From Aeropyrum camini SY1 = JCM 12091 (GTDB taxonomy: Archaea; Thermoproteota; Thermoprotei_A; Sulfolobales; Acidilobaceae): a stretch of 64,000 bases of DNA. A program made the position numbers and the translations under genes. Positions 8,488 to 17,775 of this stretch are shown here, piece after piece (position 1 is the first letter of the stretch; each line of letters begins with the position of its first letter). The notes under the pieces are model-generated. The model saw nothing but the letters and a program-made list of their open reading frames with translations, made no database searches and was not told where the DNA came from. The stretch is from assembly GCF_000591035.1 (NCBI RefSeq), contig NC_022521.1, positions 248,001 through 312,000 on the forward strand. Direction: 5' to 3'.

Positions 8488-10467
8488 TCAGGGGCGTCTT
8501 AGGATGTGTCTGAGGACCCCGAGTGCGGCCTGGCGCGGCGTCCATGCGGTCACCACCCTCGCCCCCGCCTCCCTCACCGCCTCCACATCCTCAGGCCTCG
8601 CGCTGGGCGGGGTTATGAAGGCGACCCTGTAGCCAGACCTGTGTAGGTTCTTGACGACATGCGGTATTGGCTGGCTATCGACTGTCTGCTGCAGGTCGCT
8701 GACTGCCACAACCTTCTTTACACCCGGCTGTGCAGCCTTTTCCAGGGCCGTGGATATGTCTGTGTAGCCCCTGAACTCTACGGAGAGGAGGGACCTGGCA
8801 ACCTCCCTCCTGCTTAGGGGGCCCTCGAGGACTGTGGAGGTGTGGCTGAAGAAGACTAGCCTTGAAATGTTTGAGAGAAAGAGGCTGGCGACTGCTATAG
8901 CCCAGGAGGAGTAGTCTATCATGGAGGAGCTCACGTCGAGGGCGAGGCTCAGCCTACCCGCCCTCAGCCTCTCCCTATAAACTATCGTGGGCCTTCCGCC
9001 CCTGATACTCTGGTATATGCTCCTCCTCACATCAACCCTCGGGCTCCTCCTCGGGGACAGGACAGTCTTCGGGAGAAGCCTTAGACCGTGTCTAACCGAA
9101 TACTTGTAGAGAAGCTTCTCCATGCTCCGCACAAGCACCTCCCTCTCATCCGCGCTGGCCCTCGAGTACAGGCTCCTGAGGACCTTAACCGCGGCGGGAA
9201 GGGCGAGCCTGGAGAGTATCGAGTACACCCTCTCCGGGTCGCCCGGCCTGGACGACTCCAGCTCCAGGATTGCTATAGCCGTCTCGGCCATGCCGAAAAC
9301 CGTGGCCCTGCTCAGCCCCCCTATAGAGGCGGACTCCCCTAGTCTAGAGGCCCTGCTTATCGCCTCCAGAGCCATACTGTAGCCTAGCTCCCTCCACCCC
9401 TCACCCCCTCCCTCCATATATCTAAGCGCGCTCCTAAGGCTGGCTGCGGCTCTGGAGGCAGCGTCCAGCAGCTCGCCCTTCCACCCGTCTAGGCTATGGC
9501 TTTTCACAGCCCACAAAGCCTCGGGCGGTACCTTCGAGACGAGGTCCTCAGCCTCCCCTGGGCGCGCGTCCCTAAGCCTCTTCGCCAGTATCTCCCCTCC
9601 ACGCTCGCTACCAGCTATGCCCACAGCCCTGGCTACCGTGTTGGCGTCAGCCTCTGGAGCGGAGGAGAGGGAGGGGTCTGTGGCTATCATGAGGGAGAGG
9701 GTCTCCCTGTCGAGCGTCCCCGCCCTCCTCATGATCCTGTAGGCGTCCCGCACCCTAGTCAGAGAGCCGGTCCTAGCCCTCCTAGCAAGCTCTAGCCCCA
9801 CATCCTTCAAGAGCCTAGCGTTACCCTTCCTCATAGATGCCCAACCCAGCTCGACGAGCCCCTTCTCGTCTAGCTCGGTGAGCCTTGGCGAGAGCCCCGC
9901 CTCGGCCTCCATCAGCCGCCTCTCCTTCCCGCCCCTCGAGGGCTTCGTGAGATAGGCCTCCCTGAGGCTCTCCATCCCCTGCCTTGCTAGAGTGTAGGCC
10001 AGGCTCCTCAGGCTCTGGGCGTCCGCAACCCTCTCCCTCCCTGGCCTCCCGTGTATGGCCCCCACGTTTTTCAGCATCATATAGGCAGCTACAGCCTCCC
10101 TCCCCCTCCTCGAAACCCCCTTCTTGGATACCCTCCACCCGGGCTTAGCCCCCATAGCCTGGAGGCTAGCCATTATCTCGCTCTCCAGCCTCTCCACCCT
10201 CTCCCTGAACCTGCTGCTGGATGAAGCCCTCCTCAGCTCCTCCACAACGGCTTCCGATAGCCTTTTGGACTTTACCACAGCCTCCACTACCATGGCCAGC
10301 TCGTCCTCGCCCAGGAAATCCCTGCCCTCGAGGTCGGCGTAGCTCCTCGCAAGTGTTATAATGTCGACTAGCTCCGAGGTGCCGATGCTGTGGCCCTGGC
10401 GCCTGAGGACCTCGGCGGCAGCCGGGAGTCCAGAAGCTATATCCTCTAGCCTGAGGCCCCTAGACAT
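8488..10467 (-). CDS. Large protein with C-terminal von Willebrand factor A domain
   Basis: A 659-residue protein whose last ~170 residues form a VWA domain with an intact MIDAS metal site: DVSSS near residue 515, the Thr in GYTDIS, and Asp in AVSDLQQ. The N-terminal two thirds are helical and charged, with no recognised enzyme motif. Its start overlaps the stop of the MoxR-type AAA ATPase gene by eight bases. MoxR/VWA pairs are known to act together as chaperone-like systems that activate or assemble partner complexes; the substrate here is unknown. It resembles the CoxE/VWA-containing group. The family assignment of the VWA is firm; the role is inferred. Confidence 0.8.
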   Translation of the reverse strand: MSRGLRLEDIASGLPAAAEVLRRQGHSIGTSELVDIITLARSYADLEGRDFLGEDELAMVVEAVVKSKRLSEAVVEELRRASSSSRFRERVERLESEIMASLQAMGAKPGWRVSKKGVSRRGREAVAAYMMLKNVGAIHGRPGRERVADAQSLRSLAYTLARQGMESLREAYLTKPSRGGKERRLMEAEAGLSPRLTELDEKGLVELGWASMRKGNARLLKDVGLELARRARTGSLTRVRDAYRIMRRAGTLDRETLSLMIATDPSLSSAPEADANTVARAVGIAGSERGGEILAKRLRDARPGEAEDLVSKVPPEALWAVKSHSLDGWKGELLDAASRAAASLRSALRYMEGGGEGWRELGYSMALEAISRASRLGESASIGGLSRATVFGMAETAIAILELESSRPGDPERVYSILSRLALPAAVKVLRSLYSRASADEREVLVRSMEKLLYKYSVRHGLRLLPKTVLSPRRSPRVDVRRSIYQSIRGGRPTIVYRERLRAGRLSLALDVSSSMIDYSSWAIAVASLFLSNISRLVFFSHTSTVLEGPLSRREVARSLLSVEFRGYTDISTALEKAAQPGVKKVVAVSDLQQTVDSQPIPHVVKNLHRSGYRVAFITPPSARPEDVEAVREAGARVVTAWTPRQAALGVLRHILRRP

Positions 10468-11410
10468 TCAGGGCCTCACCCAGGACCTCCCTCACCACTT
10501 CCTCGTCGTCGACGCGCTTGACGAGAACAGCCTCGGCCGCCTCTGCAAGGTCCTCGAGGCTCACCCTCTCCCTACCCTTTAGAGACGCTATGCTCTGGGC
10601 CATCCTGGCCCAGGCTACCGACTCGGAGGTGCCTGGCTTATGGCTTATGTTGGATGTCCTGAGCCTCTCCACAACCCTCATTATAACCTCCATGACCTCC
10701 GCCCCCAGGAGGGGCCTCTCCTCCGTCCTCAGCCTAACTATCCTCTCTTCAACATGCCTGGGCGGGTAGTCGAACTTAACCCTTACAACCCTGCGTAGGA
10801 AAGCGTCGCTGAGCTCGTTCTGCGCTATGTCCTCCGGGTTGCTCGTCATTATGAGCTGGAAGCCGGTGCCCCTAGCCCTGAACACCCTCCTAATCTCGGG
10901 GACGACTATCCTCCTCTTATCAATAATGTCGAGGAGCATGTTCTGGAACTCCTCGCTGCTCCTCCTCACCTCGTCAACTAGGACGCCGGTGTCTAGTATG
11001 AGGGCCGCTAAAAGGGGGCGGGGGACGAAGCTCTCCTCGTTGAACCCATGCTTCATAGCCATCTGCGGGTGGAAGTCCCCTATAACCTTGTACTCGTCAT
11101 AGCCTTCGCTGCAGGGGAGTATGAAAGGCTTCCTCCCAGCCCACAGCTCCAGCAGCGCCTCACCTATCTCCGTCTTACCGGTGCCGGGGGGCCCCTCGAA
11201 GAGTACTGGCCTCCCGTTTAGGAAGGCGGCGTAAACCAGGGTGACAACCCTCTTGTCAACCACCAGCCTATACCTGCCCTCCAACAGCTTTACAGCAGCC
11301 TCAGGACTCCTAACCCTGCCTACACTGCTCTCAACAAGGGAGCCGTAGGCATCCCAAACCCTAGCCTCTATAGCGTCTTGAGCCGCCATAGACCCCGACA
11401 TGACTCTCAA
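10460..11410 (-). CDS. MoxR-family AAA+ ATPase
   Basis: A 316-residue AAA+ ATPase. Walker A is GPPGTGKTEIGEAL (about residues 77-90), Walker B is the VLVDEVRRSSEEFQ region, sensor 1 is MTSNPED and the arginine-finger segment is DAFLRRVVRVKF. This arrangement (Walker B followed by a helix, then NPxD) is typical of MoxR-type ATPases. It is encoded directly upstream of and overlapping the VWA protein, the usual MoxR-VWA partnership. The ATPase presumably remodels a client presented by the VWA partner. No metal-chelatase or denitrification gene is adjacent, so the target cannot be assigned. Confidence 0.85.
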   Translation of the reverse strand: MRVMSGSMAAQDAIEARVWDAYGSLVESSVGRVRSPEAAVKLLEGRYRLVVDKRVVTLVYAAFLNGRPVLFEGPPGTGKTEIGEALLELWAGRKPFILPCSEGYDEYKVIGDFHPQMAMKHGFNEESFVPRPLLAALILDTGVLVDEVRRSSEEFQNMLLDIIDKRRIVVPEIRRVFRARGTGFQLIMTSNPEDIAQNELSDAFLRRVVRVKFDYPPRHVEERIVRLRTEERPLLGAEVMEVIMRVVERLRTSNISHKPGTSESVAWARMAQSIASLKGRERVSLEDLAEAAEAVLVKRVDDEEVVREVLGEALNV

Positions 11411-11494
11411 ACCTTCCTAGGGTGGCCAGCCCTCCCAGGAGGATACCCCCAGGGCTCCACAGGGTATATAGAGTGGGGCGGCGGCTTAGAACTA

Positions 11495-12193
11495 TTATGC
11501 CCTCCCCCCTTTATAGACGCTCTCAAGCCCTGCTACCCAGGAGCCCGGTTCGAACAGAGAGTCTCTAGCATACTCCGGCAGCATCTCGTCCAGCCGGTAA
11601 CACTCCTCCCTGTAGGGGCATATACCACACTTCCTGGGGCTCCTGTTGGGGTAGGGTAGCACGCCCTCCGTCGCGAGCCTCATATCCTCCATGGCCCTCA
11701 TAGCGGTGTACACCAGGTCCTCCCCCACGCTATACTCCCCCGAGCCGCCCCGGAGATAGACTATCCTAACTCGGGCGGCCCTCGCGCCGTTCCTCCTCGC
11801 CAACGCTATGGCGTAGGCAACCGCCTGGAGAAGGTCCGAGAGCCAAACCCCCTTCCTGGGACCCCTGCCGCTCTTCCTCTCCACAACAACAACCTCTCCA
11901 TCCTCCATCCTCCACGAGTCGGGCCTCCCGGCTATGAGGTAGCCACCTACAGCCTCCTCAACAGGCTCCTCAGCCTTACCCCCCCTAATACTGTCCAGCA
12001 GGGCTGCGACAGCGTGGTAAACGGTTCCCGCCAACATCCTGAGCCTGGCTAAAAGCCCCCTTTCAGCCGGCATGTGGGTTTCGAAGAAGTAGAGGCGGGG
12101 GCAGTAGATGAAGGTTCTTAGCCTGCTGGGGGCTATCCTGAAGCGGCCGCCCTCCTCAGCCCTATCACCACCCTGTCCCCGTCTAGCTCCCAC
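11495..12193 (-). CDS. Cas4/RecB-like PD-(D/E)XK nuclease with Fe-S cluster motif
   Basis: A 232-residue protein that looks like a solitary Cas4/Dna2-type exonuclease. Visible are the first cluster Cys in [10 protein letters not shown], a His-containing helix (TVYHAV), the Asp of RPDSW, the VVVERKSG motif (E-x-K), the QAVAYA helix (motif III) and a C-terminal [10 protein letters not shown] cluster. These are the four-Cys Fe-S arrangement and catalytic core of the family. No other cas genes flank it. Its GTG start lies 61 bases inside the end of ileS, so it is cotranscribed with isoleucyl-tRNA synthetase. A role in DNA repair or replication is more likely than spacer acquisition, but that is inference. 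Confidence 0.75.
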   Translation of the reverse strand: MGARRGQGGDRAEEGGRFRIAPSRLRTFIYCPRLYFFETHMPAERGLLARLRMLAGTVYHAVAALLDSIRGGKAEEPVEEAVGGYLIAGRPDSWRMEDGEVVVVERKSGRGPRKGVWLSDLLQAVAYAIALARRNGARAARVRIVYLRGGSGEYSVGEDLVYTAMRAMEDMRLATEGVLPYPNRSPRKCGICPYREECYRLDEMLPEYARDSLFEPGSWVAGLESVYKGGRA

Positions 12194-15100
12194 TCTCTAA
12201 GCACCTCTACCCCGCTGGGCGGCGTCCCCAGCTCCAGCCTCACAGCCCTCGTCTCCCTCTTAATGTAATCCTTTAAAGCGTTTACAGCCTCCTCCACATC
12301 CCCACTCCCCTCTATCCACACCTCCACATAGTCCTCCACGTTATAGCCCGCCTCCTTCCTCATTGCCTGTATCCTCCTCACAATATCCCTGGCCACACCC
12401 TCGAGCACCTCCTCCCTCGTCAGCCGTGTGTCCACAGCAACAAGGCCTAGGGGGGTGTCTCTCACCTTCAGCCACTCTGGGTACTCAGCCTTTAGGCTTA
12501 CATCCTCCAGCGTGAGCCTGATCCTCAGCCCCTCGTACTCAGCCTCGTAAACGCCCTTCTCCGCGAGCAGCCTTCCTATCTCGCCGCCCCTCTCCTCTAT
12601 GAGCCTGAGGACCTTAGGCATCTCCCTCTTAAACCTCGGCCCCAGCCTGCCGTAGTCTGGCTCTACCCTGTAGATCCTGGTGGCCTCCAGGGCGGAGGCC
12701 GGGGCGAACTCTATCTCCTTAGCGTTAGCCATGAGCCTTATCAGCCCCTCGAGCCTCCGCAGAGACCTCTCCGCCTCCTGGGAGGAGGCTGCTATTATAA
12801 CCCTCCTGACGGGCCTCCTCAGCTTCAGCCCTGCCTCGTTCCTCGCGGAGAGTATGGCCTCTATAACCATCCTCGCCTTCTCCATATCCTCCTCGAGGGC
12901 GGAGTCGACTAGGTGATCCTCGGGCTCAGGCATGTCCAGCATGTGTATAGACTCCTCAGGCCTCTCCTCGGCCTCCCTGAACACCTTGATGTAAAGGTAT
13001 TCGGCGGTGTAGGGTATGAAGGGGGCGGCCATGAGGAGCCACTCCCAGAGGACCTTGTAGAGGGTCGCGTAGGCAGCCCTCTTCGAGGGGGTGTCAACCT
13101 CCTCCCAGACCCTCCGCCTTATTATCCGGAGGTACCAGTGGCTCACGTCCTCTATTATGAAGCTCCTGAGCGCCCTCGCTGCATCGTGTATCCTGAGGTC
13201 CTCCATAGCCTCCATGTACCGCCTCTTGAGGCTGGCTAGCCTCGAGAGTATCCACCTGTCCTCCACCTCCAGGCTGTCCTCGATGTCGCCCAGGCCAACG
13301 CTCTTCGGGTCGAACCTGTCCAGCCCCATGTAGGTGCTTGCAAACGCGTAGACGTTCCATATGACTGTGAAGTCCCTCCTCATCAGGTCAAGCCCTTTCC
13401 AGCTGAACCTCAGGTCCTCCCACACCGTGTTCTGCAGCACCCAGAACCTCACGACGTCCCGGGGCACCTTGGATATCAGCTCTTCGAAGTCGACGTAGTT
13501 GCCCAGGCTCTTGTGCATCTCCTTGCCCTGCTCGTCTAGGGCGAACCCGTGGACGAGGACCCTCCTGTAGGGCGCCTCCCCGAACCCTATTACCCCGCTC
13601 CTCAGGAGGCTGAAGAACCACCCCCTTATCTGGTCGTGCCCCTCTACTATAAAGTCGACGGGCTTCAGCCTCTCCCACGTCTCCCTGTACTTCGGGTAGC
13701 CTAGGCTGGCGTAGAAAGCTATCCCGCTGTCGAACCAAACGTCTAGAACGTCAGGCACCCTCCTCATGGTGCCGCCGCACCGGGGGCACTTCAGCTCCAC
13801 CCTGTCGACCCAGGGCCTGTGGAGGTTCTCGGGTTTCTCGCCCCCCATCGACATAAGCTCCTCCACGCTCCCGACAACGTGCTCGTAGCCGCAGGAGCCG
13901 CAGCGCCATACGGGGAGTGGTATACCCCAGTACCTCTGCCTGCTTATAACCCAGTCCCTCAGCTCCTTCAGCATGTTCATGAACCTTGTCTTAGCCCACC
14001 CGGGCTGCCACTCGACCTTCTCCGCCTCCCTCATAAGCTGGTCCTTGAGCCTTGTTACGGCGACGAACCACTGGGTGGTCGCCCTCAGGAGTAGCGGGGT
14101 TTTGCACCTCCAGCATACAGGGTACCTGTGCACTATCGTGGCCTCGTGGAATAGAGCACCCCTCTCCCTGAGGTCCTCCACTATAGCCCTATTCGCCTCC
14201 CCCCTGAAGTAGAGCCCCCTATACTTGCCCGCAGCCTCTGTCATGAACCCCCTCTCGTCCACGAGGGACACCACAGGGGCCCCTATCCTCTTGGCCACCT
14301 CATAGTCTACAGTCCCATGGCCCGGTGCCGAGTGGACTAGGCCTGAGCCCTCGTGGGGGGTAACAGCCTCCGGGGCCATGACGACCTTGTGCCACTTGGA
14401 TAGTTCCCTCTGGGCGTCCACCACATCCTCCAGGGGGTGCCTATACCTTAGGCCCTCTAGCTGGCTGCCCTTGAGGACCTGGAGGACCTCGTACCCGCTG
14501 ACCCCCGCCTCCCGCATTACATGCTCCAGCCTGGGCTTCGCTAGTATCAGCGTTTCACCCCCCACCCTCACCCTCACATACTCCATCTCCGGGTGAGCCA
14601 TTACGAAGGCGTTTGCCGGAAGCGTCCAGGGTGTGGTGGTCCACACCAGGAGGTACTCGCCCTCCCGCCCCTCTACAGGGAACTTGACATATATTGAGGG
14701 GTCCTCCAGCTCCCTATACTCGGAGACCTCGTAGTCCGCCAGCGTGGTCTCGCAGCGGGGGCACCAGTGGAGGACCCTGTAGCCCTTGTAGAGCAGCCCC
14801 TTCTCCCAGGCCTTCTTCACAAGCCACCAGCCCGATTCTATGTAGTCGTCCCTGTAAGTCACGTACGGGTTATCCCAGTCCATGAAGACTCCTATCTCTT
14901 TGAACTGCCTTGTCATGGCCTCCATGTTCTCGTCGACGAACCTCTTACACGCGGCTATGAAATTCTCGACGCCAACCCTTTCCTCTATCTCCCTCTTAAC
15001 CCTCACACCGAGACTCTGCTCTATCTTAACCTCTATCGGCAGGCCGTGGGTGTCGTAGCCGGGCTTGTCCCACACATTATGGCCAGTCATCCTGTAGAAC

Positions 15101-15327
15101 CTTAGAACGACGTCCTTTACAACCTTGTTCCACGCCGTCCCTATGTGTATGGATTTCGCCGACGCGTATGGGGGGCCGTCGAGGAAGTAGAACTTCTTGG
15201 AGGCCCTGGAAGACTTCTCCTTAACCTTACGGTATATGTTATTCCCCTCCCAGTAGGACTTGACAAACGACTCTAGGGCGAATTGGTCGTACCTCTCACC
15301 CTCAAGAACCCTCGGCACACTACCCAC
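12133..15327 (-). CDS. ileS: Isoleucyl-tRNA synthetase
   Basis: Class I aminoacyl-tRNA synthetase charging tRNA-Ile, 1064 residues. The HIGH motif is HIGTAWNK (about residue 61), preceded by [11 protein letters not shown]. The KMSKS-equivalent is KEMHKSLGN. The [19 protein letters not shown] segment, the editing (CP1) domain with [13 protein letters not shown], and [19 protein letters not shown] are typical of IleRS. The C-terminal third is the anticodon-binding region. Start is a GTG; a TATA-like element lies at 15362-15372. The 3' end overlaps the Cas4-like gene. Confidence 0.97.
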   Translation of the reverse strand: MGSVPRVLEGERYDQFALESFVKSYWEGNNIYRKVKEKSSRASKKFYFLDGPPYASAKSIHIGTAWNKVVKDVVLRFYRMTGHNVWDKPGYDTHGLPIEVKIEQSLGVRVKREIEERVGVENFIAACKRFVDENMEAMTRQFKEIGVFMDWDNPYVTYRDDYIESGWWLVKKAWEKGLLYKGYRVLHWCPRCETTLADYEVSEYRELEDPSIYVKFPVEGREGEYLLVWTTTPWTLPANAFVMAHPEMEYVRVRVGGETLILAKPRLEHVMREAGVSGYEVLQVLKGSQLEGLRYRHPLEDVVDAQRELSKWHKVVMAPEAVTPHEGSGLVHSAPGHGTVDYEVAKRIGAPVVSLVDERGFMTEAAGKYRGLYFRGEANRAIVEDLRERGALFHEATIVHRYPVCWRCKTPLLLRATTQWFVAVTRLKDQLMREAEKVEWQPGWAKTRFMNMLKELRDWVISRQRYWGIPLPVWRCGSCGYEHVVGSVEELMSMGGEKPENLHRPWVDRVELKCPRCGGTMRRVPDVLDVWFDSGIAFYASLGYPKYRETWERLKPVDFIVEGHDQIRGWFFSLLRSGVIGFGEAPYRRVLVHGFALDEQGKEMHKSLGNYVDFEELISKVPRDVVRFWVLQNTVWEDLRFSWKGLDLMRRDFTVIWNVYAFASTYMGLDRFDPKSVGLGDIEDSLEVEDRWILSRLASLKRRYMEAMEDLRIHDAARALRSFIIEDVSHWYLRIIRRRVWEEVDTPSKRAAYATLYKVLWEWLLMAAPFIPYTAEYLYIKVFREAEERPEESIHMLDMPEPEDHLVDSALEEDMEKARMVIEAILSARNEAGLKLRRPVRRVIIAASSQEAERSLRRLEGLIRLMANAKEIEFAPASALEATRIYRVEPDYGRLGPRFKREMPKVLRLIEERGGEIGRLLAEKGVYEAEYEGLRIRLTLEDVSLKAEYPEWLKVRDTPLGLVAVDTRLTREEVLEGVARDIVRRIQAMRKEAGYNVEDYVEVWIEGSGDVEEAVNALKDYIKRETRAVRLELGTPPSGVEVLREWELDGDRVVIGLRRAAASG

Positions 15328-15361
15328 AGCCGGGCACCCCCAAAGACAATTCTCCCTAACC

Positions 15362-15372
15362 GTTTAATAAAA
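15362..15372 (-). promoter_or_regulatory. TATA-like element upstream of ileS
   Basis: Minus-strand TTTTTATTAAACG, AT-rich against a GC-rich background, centred about 40 bases upstream of the ileS GTG. It lies in the 84-base gap after the small unknown gene, so ileS may have its own promoter in addition to read-through. Confidence 0.45.
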
Positions 15373-15411
15373 ACTGGGCGCAGAGGCGCTGAGGACCTCC
15401 TTGGCCCCCTC

Positions 15412-15669
15412 CTACCTGGTGGTGTCGATCCACTCCACCTTAACGCCGAAGACGCTGTCTCCATGCGACTTAACGGCCTCCTCAATCTCGGCCTCCCGGC
15501 CTGGCTCTCCCAGGAGGACCTCGACGAACCTGAACTCCCTGACCACGGTGGAGCGGTGGTCTCTAACCTCAACCCCAAACCTGCTCCTAAGCTCCTCCAC
15601 AATTCTACTGTGTACATCGTCGTTATAGGTGCTGTAGTAGACTCTGTAGAGCCTTATGCCCGCCGTCAA
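15412..15669 (-). CDS. Conserved-looking small protein of unknown function
   Basis: About 85 residues, mixed alpha/beta, with RLYRVYYSTYNDDVHSRIVE near the N terminus and VREFRFVEVLLGE in the middle. I do not recognise the family. I place the start at the TTG at 15669, which has AGGGGA about eight bases upstream. An earlier in-frame GTG at 15696 lies only about 14 bases from the TATA-like TTTTAAAC at 15706-15713, too close for a start within the transcript. It precedes ileS on the same strand. Confidence 0.6.
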   Translation of the reverse strand: MTAGIRLYRVYYSTYNDDVHSRIVEELRSRFGVEVRDHRSTVVREFRFVEVLLGEPGREAEIEEAVKSHGDSVFGVKVEWIDTTR

Positions 15670-15705
15670 CAGGTGGTCCCCTGCAGAGACCTTCACTAGC
15701 GGAGC

Positions 15706-15780
15706 GTTTAAAACCTTAGAAGGTAAACCGGCGGGTTGTAGGTATGCTACGTTAAATTATAGGCCCACCGTTTAAACTTA
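15706..15780. promoter_or_regulatory. Divergent promoter region
   Basis: The gap between the minus-strand small protein and the plus-strand AbrB gene contains three AT-rich elements in otherwise GC-rich DNA. TTTTAAAC (15706-15713) serves the minus strand. GTTAAATTATAGG (15751-15763) and CCGTTTAAACTTA (15768-15780) are in position for the plus strand. The palindromic TTTAAA cores could work in both directions. Confidence 0.5.
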
Positions 15781-15831
15781 ATAGAATCACCGGCACCCTC
15801 TTAGATCAGGCCTACGGGGGTGTGCTTGTAG

Positions 15832-16260
15832 GTGAAGAGGCTCTCCGCGCTGGTGAAGGTTGACTCTAAGGGCAGGGTTACTATACCTCAATCAATAAGA
15901 AGCGCTCTGGGCATCGAGCCGGGTATGGTAGTCCTCCTGATCGGGGACGTGGATAAGAGGGAGCTTATAGCCACGCCCATAACAAGCAGTAGCGAGTCCA
16001 TCTACGTCATAGACGCCACGCTTAAGGACAGGCCGGGCGCGCTGGCGGCTGTGACAGAGATCCTAGCACGCCATAGGATAGACATAGTGGCCAGCAAGTG
16101 CGCCAGCATAGTTAGGGGGGAGGAGGGCGGCTGCACTATTATAGCGGACTTCAGCAGGGCCGATGTAGATCCAGAGGATTTGAAGAAGGAGCTGGAGAGG
16201 CTTGACGTCGTGTTCCACGTTATAATGCGCAGGCTTGAGGCGGGGCTCGAGTGGATATAG
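15832..16260 (+). CDS. AbrB/SpoVT-type DNA-binding protein with ACT domain
   Basis: A 142-residue putative regulator. Residues 8-50 form an AbrB (MazE-like) DNA-binding fold, with VDSKGRVTIPQSIRSALGIEPGM as the signature. Residues ~57-135 look like an ACT ligand-binding domain: IDATLKDRPGALAAVTEILARHRIDIVAS. The ACT domain suggests control by a small ligand, probably an amino acid. Start is a GTG with GGGGGTG about a dozen bases upstream. It is the first gene of a short plus-strand series. Target genes are unknown; autoregulation at the adjacent promoter is possible. Confidence 0.85.
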   Translation: MKRLSALVKVDSKGRVTIPQSIRSALGIEPGMVVLLIGDVDKRELIATPITSSSESIYVIDATLKDRPGALAAVTEILARHRIDIVASKCASIVRGEEGGCTIIADFSRADVDPEDLKKELERLDVVFHVIMRRLEAGLEWI

Positions 16261-16372
16261 AGTGGAGGTGGGAGCACGCTCCAGCGGTTAACGCATATCA
16301 ACCACAGCCACGGCTGGTCCGGGCATGAGGTTGGGAGGCTCCTTGCTAGGAGGGTGACTGAAGTCGACGGCT

Positions 16373-17074
16373 GTGAGGCTTGCAAGGGGGGTGTGGATAC
16401 TCCTCTGGCCAGGCTTGACGGGCTTGCCCGACTCCCTGGTACTCCTCGCTAGCATTGGCAGGTGCCACATCCTATACGACACAGGCTCCGGAGAGCCCGG
16501 GAGCATTGTGGCTCTAGCCTCGAACCTAGCCTCGGCCGGGGTCAAGCCGTGGGACATAGTCACCGCCATAGTCTCCCACGCCCACGTCCCGAGCAGCGGG
16601 GGGGCTAGGTGGCTCCACGACAACCACAAGGTCACCATAGCTGCTAGGCGCCCCGACTCCAGGTGGGTTGAGGAGGGCGACCCTGTGAAGACGGCGGCCG
16701 TCGAATACGGGGTGCCCCCGAAGCCTGTGCCCGTCGGCCTTGAGCTGTCCAGGGAAGGAAGGCTGCCGGGGGGGTGTGAGGCCGTTGAGGTCCTCTTTAC
16801 CCCCGGACATACACCAGGGAGCGTCAGCATACAGATAGAAACCCGGGAGGCCACGGTCCTGGCGGTGTCAGACGCCCTGGGCCGACTTAGGAGAGAGTGG
16901 GCCAGCAGCGAGAGGGATTGGATTGAGAGTCTTGAGAAGATAAGCAGCAGGGACCCAGACTATTTGTGCACTAGCGTCACATGTATGGATAGAAAGGCTG
17001 CTAGGGCTTTCCTGGAGGAGACCCGTGAGAAAGGCCCGTTTTGGGATGTGGAGGGAAGGGCCACCTACGGATAA
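16373..17074 (+). CDS. Metallo-beta-lactamase-fold protein, degenerate metal site
   Basis: A 233-residue MBL-fold protein. The fold is shown by ILYDTGSGEPG, a SHAHVPSSGG loop, FTPGHTPGSVSI and a late VSDALG. In active enzymes the first metal motif is HxHxDH. Here the second His is kept (HAH), but the Asp and third His are replaced (VPSS), while the later GHTPGS and Asp remain. It may therefore bind one metal or none. It resembles archaeal/eukaryotic MBLAC1-like proteins more than true hydrolases, but I am not certain. It lies 112 bases downstream of the AbrB-ACT gene. Confidence 0.75.
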   Translation: MRLARGVWILLWPGLTGLPDSLVLLASIGRCHILYDTGSGEPGSIVALASNLASAGVKPWDIVTAIVSHAHVPSSGGARWLHDNHKVTIAARRPDSRWVEEGDPVKTAAVEYGVPPKPVPVGLELSREGRLPGGCEAVEVLFTPGHTPGSVSIQIETREATVLAVSDALGRLRREWASSERDWIESLEKISSRDPDYLCTSVTCMDRKAARAFLEETREKGPFWDVEGRATYG

Positions 17075-17141
17075 GCCTTACGACGCTGCCTATAGCCAAT
17101 ACCAGGCTATATTAGCCCCTTAGACACCGCGTTTAACCTGG

Positions 17142-17633
17142 ATGCGAGGTGCGGAGGGTTTGGGCTTGGAAGAGGGCTATGACGACGTGCTTGTTAGGGA
17201 CATAATGAGTTCCCCGCCGATAACCGTGCTGCCTATGGCTAGCGTGAAGGAGGCGGCCAGGATCATGCTGGAGAACGGGGTGGGCAGCCTGATAGTGGTG
17301 AACGAGAGGAACACGCTCCTAGGTATATTGACTAAGACCGACGTAATACGTGAGGTCGTGGCGAAGGGCCTGGACCCTGAGGCTGTCAGGGTCGGCGACA
17401 TCATGACGCGGAACCCATACTACGTGTACACCGACGACTCTGTAGAGCGGGCTGCATCGCTTATGGGCGAGCACAACATAGGCCACCTCCCAGTGCTAGA
17501 CCCTGAGACCGAGAAGCCTGTTGGAATAATAACGAAGACCGACATAGTAAAACTGGCGCCCAACTACATAAACGTAATATACAGTCTAAAACAGGAGATA
17601 GACAGGAGGGAGAGGCTCAAGAGGATGAAATAG
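17142..17633 (+). CDS. CBS-domain pair protein
   Basis: A 163-residue protein made of two CBS repeats. The first is VRDIMSSPPITVLPMASVKEAARIM with GVGSLIVVNERNTLLGILTKTDVIREV. The second is VGDIMTRNPYYVYTDDSVERAASLM with IGHLPVLDPETEKPVGIITKTDIVK. Such Bateman modules sense adenosine nucleotides. No fused effector domain is present, so it probably acts on a partner. The ATG at 17142 is used here; a TTG at 17166 with CGGAGGG upstream is a credible alternative start. TATA-like CTATATTAG lies near 17107. Confidence 0.88.
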   Translation: MRGAEGLGLEEGYDDVLVRDIMSSPPITVLPMASVKEAARIMLENGVGSLIVVNERNTLLGILTKTDVIREVVAKGLDPEAVRVGDIMTRNPYYVYTDDSVERAASLMGEHNIGHLPVLDPETEKPVGIITKTDIVKLAPNYINVIYSLKQEIDRRERLKRMK

Positions 17634-17730
17634 CTCAGGCCGCCCCACCCCCTAGCATAGGGGTAGCTGCCGCACCCGAGCCCTGTGCAGGGGGTTCAGG
17701 TCTCCTAGGCCGCCTCTAGCCTGGTTAACG

Positions 17731-17742
17731 CTCTATAAATCC
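17731..17742 (+). promoter_or_regulatory. TATA-like element before the membrane protein gene
   Basis: GCTCTATAAATCC is the only AT-rich run in this GC-rich 142-base gap. It lies about 40 bases before the ATG at 17776 and is followed by an AGGAGGCCGG stretch that can act as Shine-Dalgarno. Confidence 0.5.
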
Positions 17743-17775
17743 TGGCCCCATTCCTAGGAGGCCGGAGTATGGGGT

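Noticed and set aside
11540-11560. GGTTCGAAC resembling a tRNA T-loop
   Set aside because: It lies inside the Cas4-like coding sequence and no acceptor or anticodon arms surround it.
13388-13738. Long minus-strand frame inside ileS
   Set aside because: It is a shifted frame of the clear IleRS coding sequence, with Gly/Arg-rich low-information composition.
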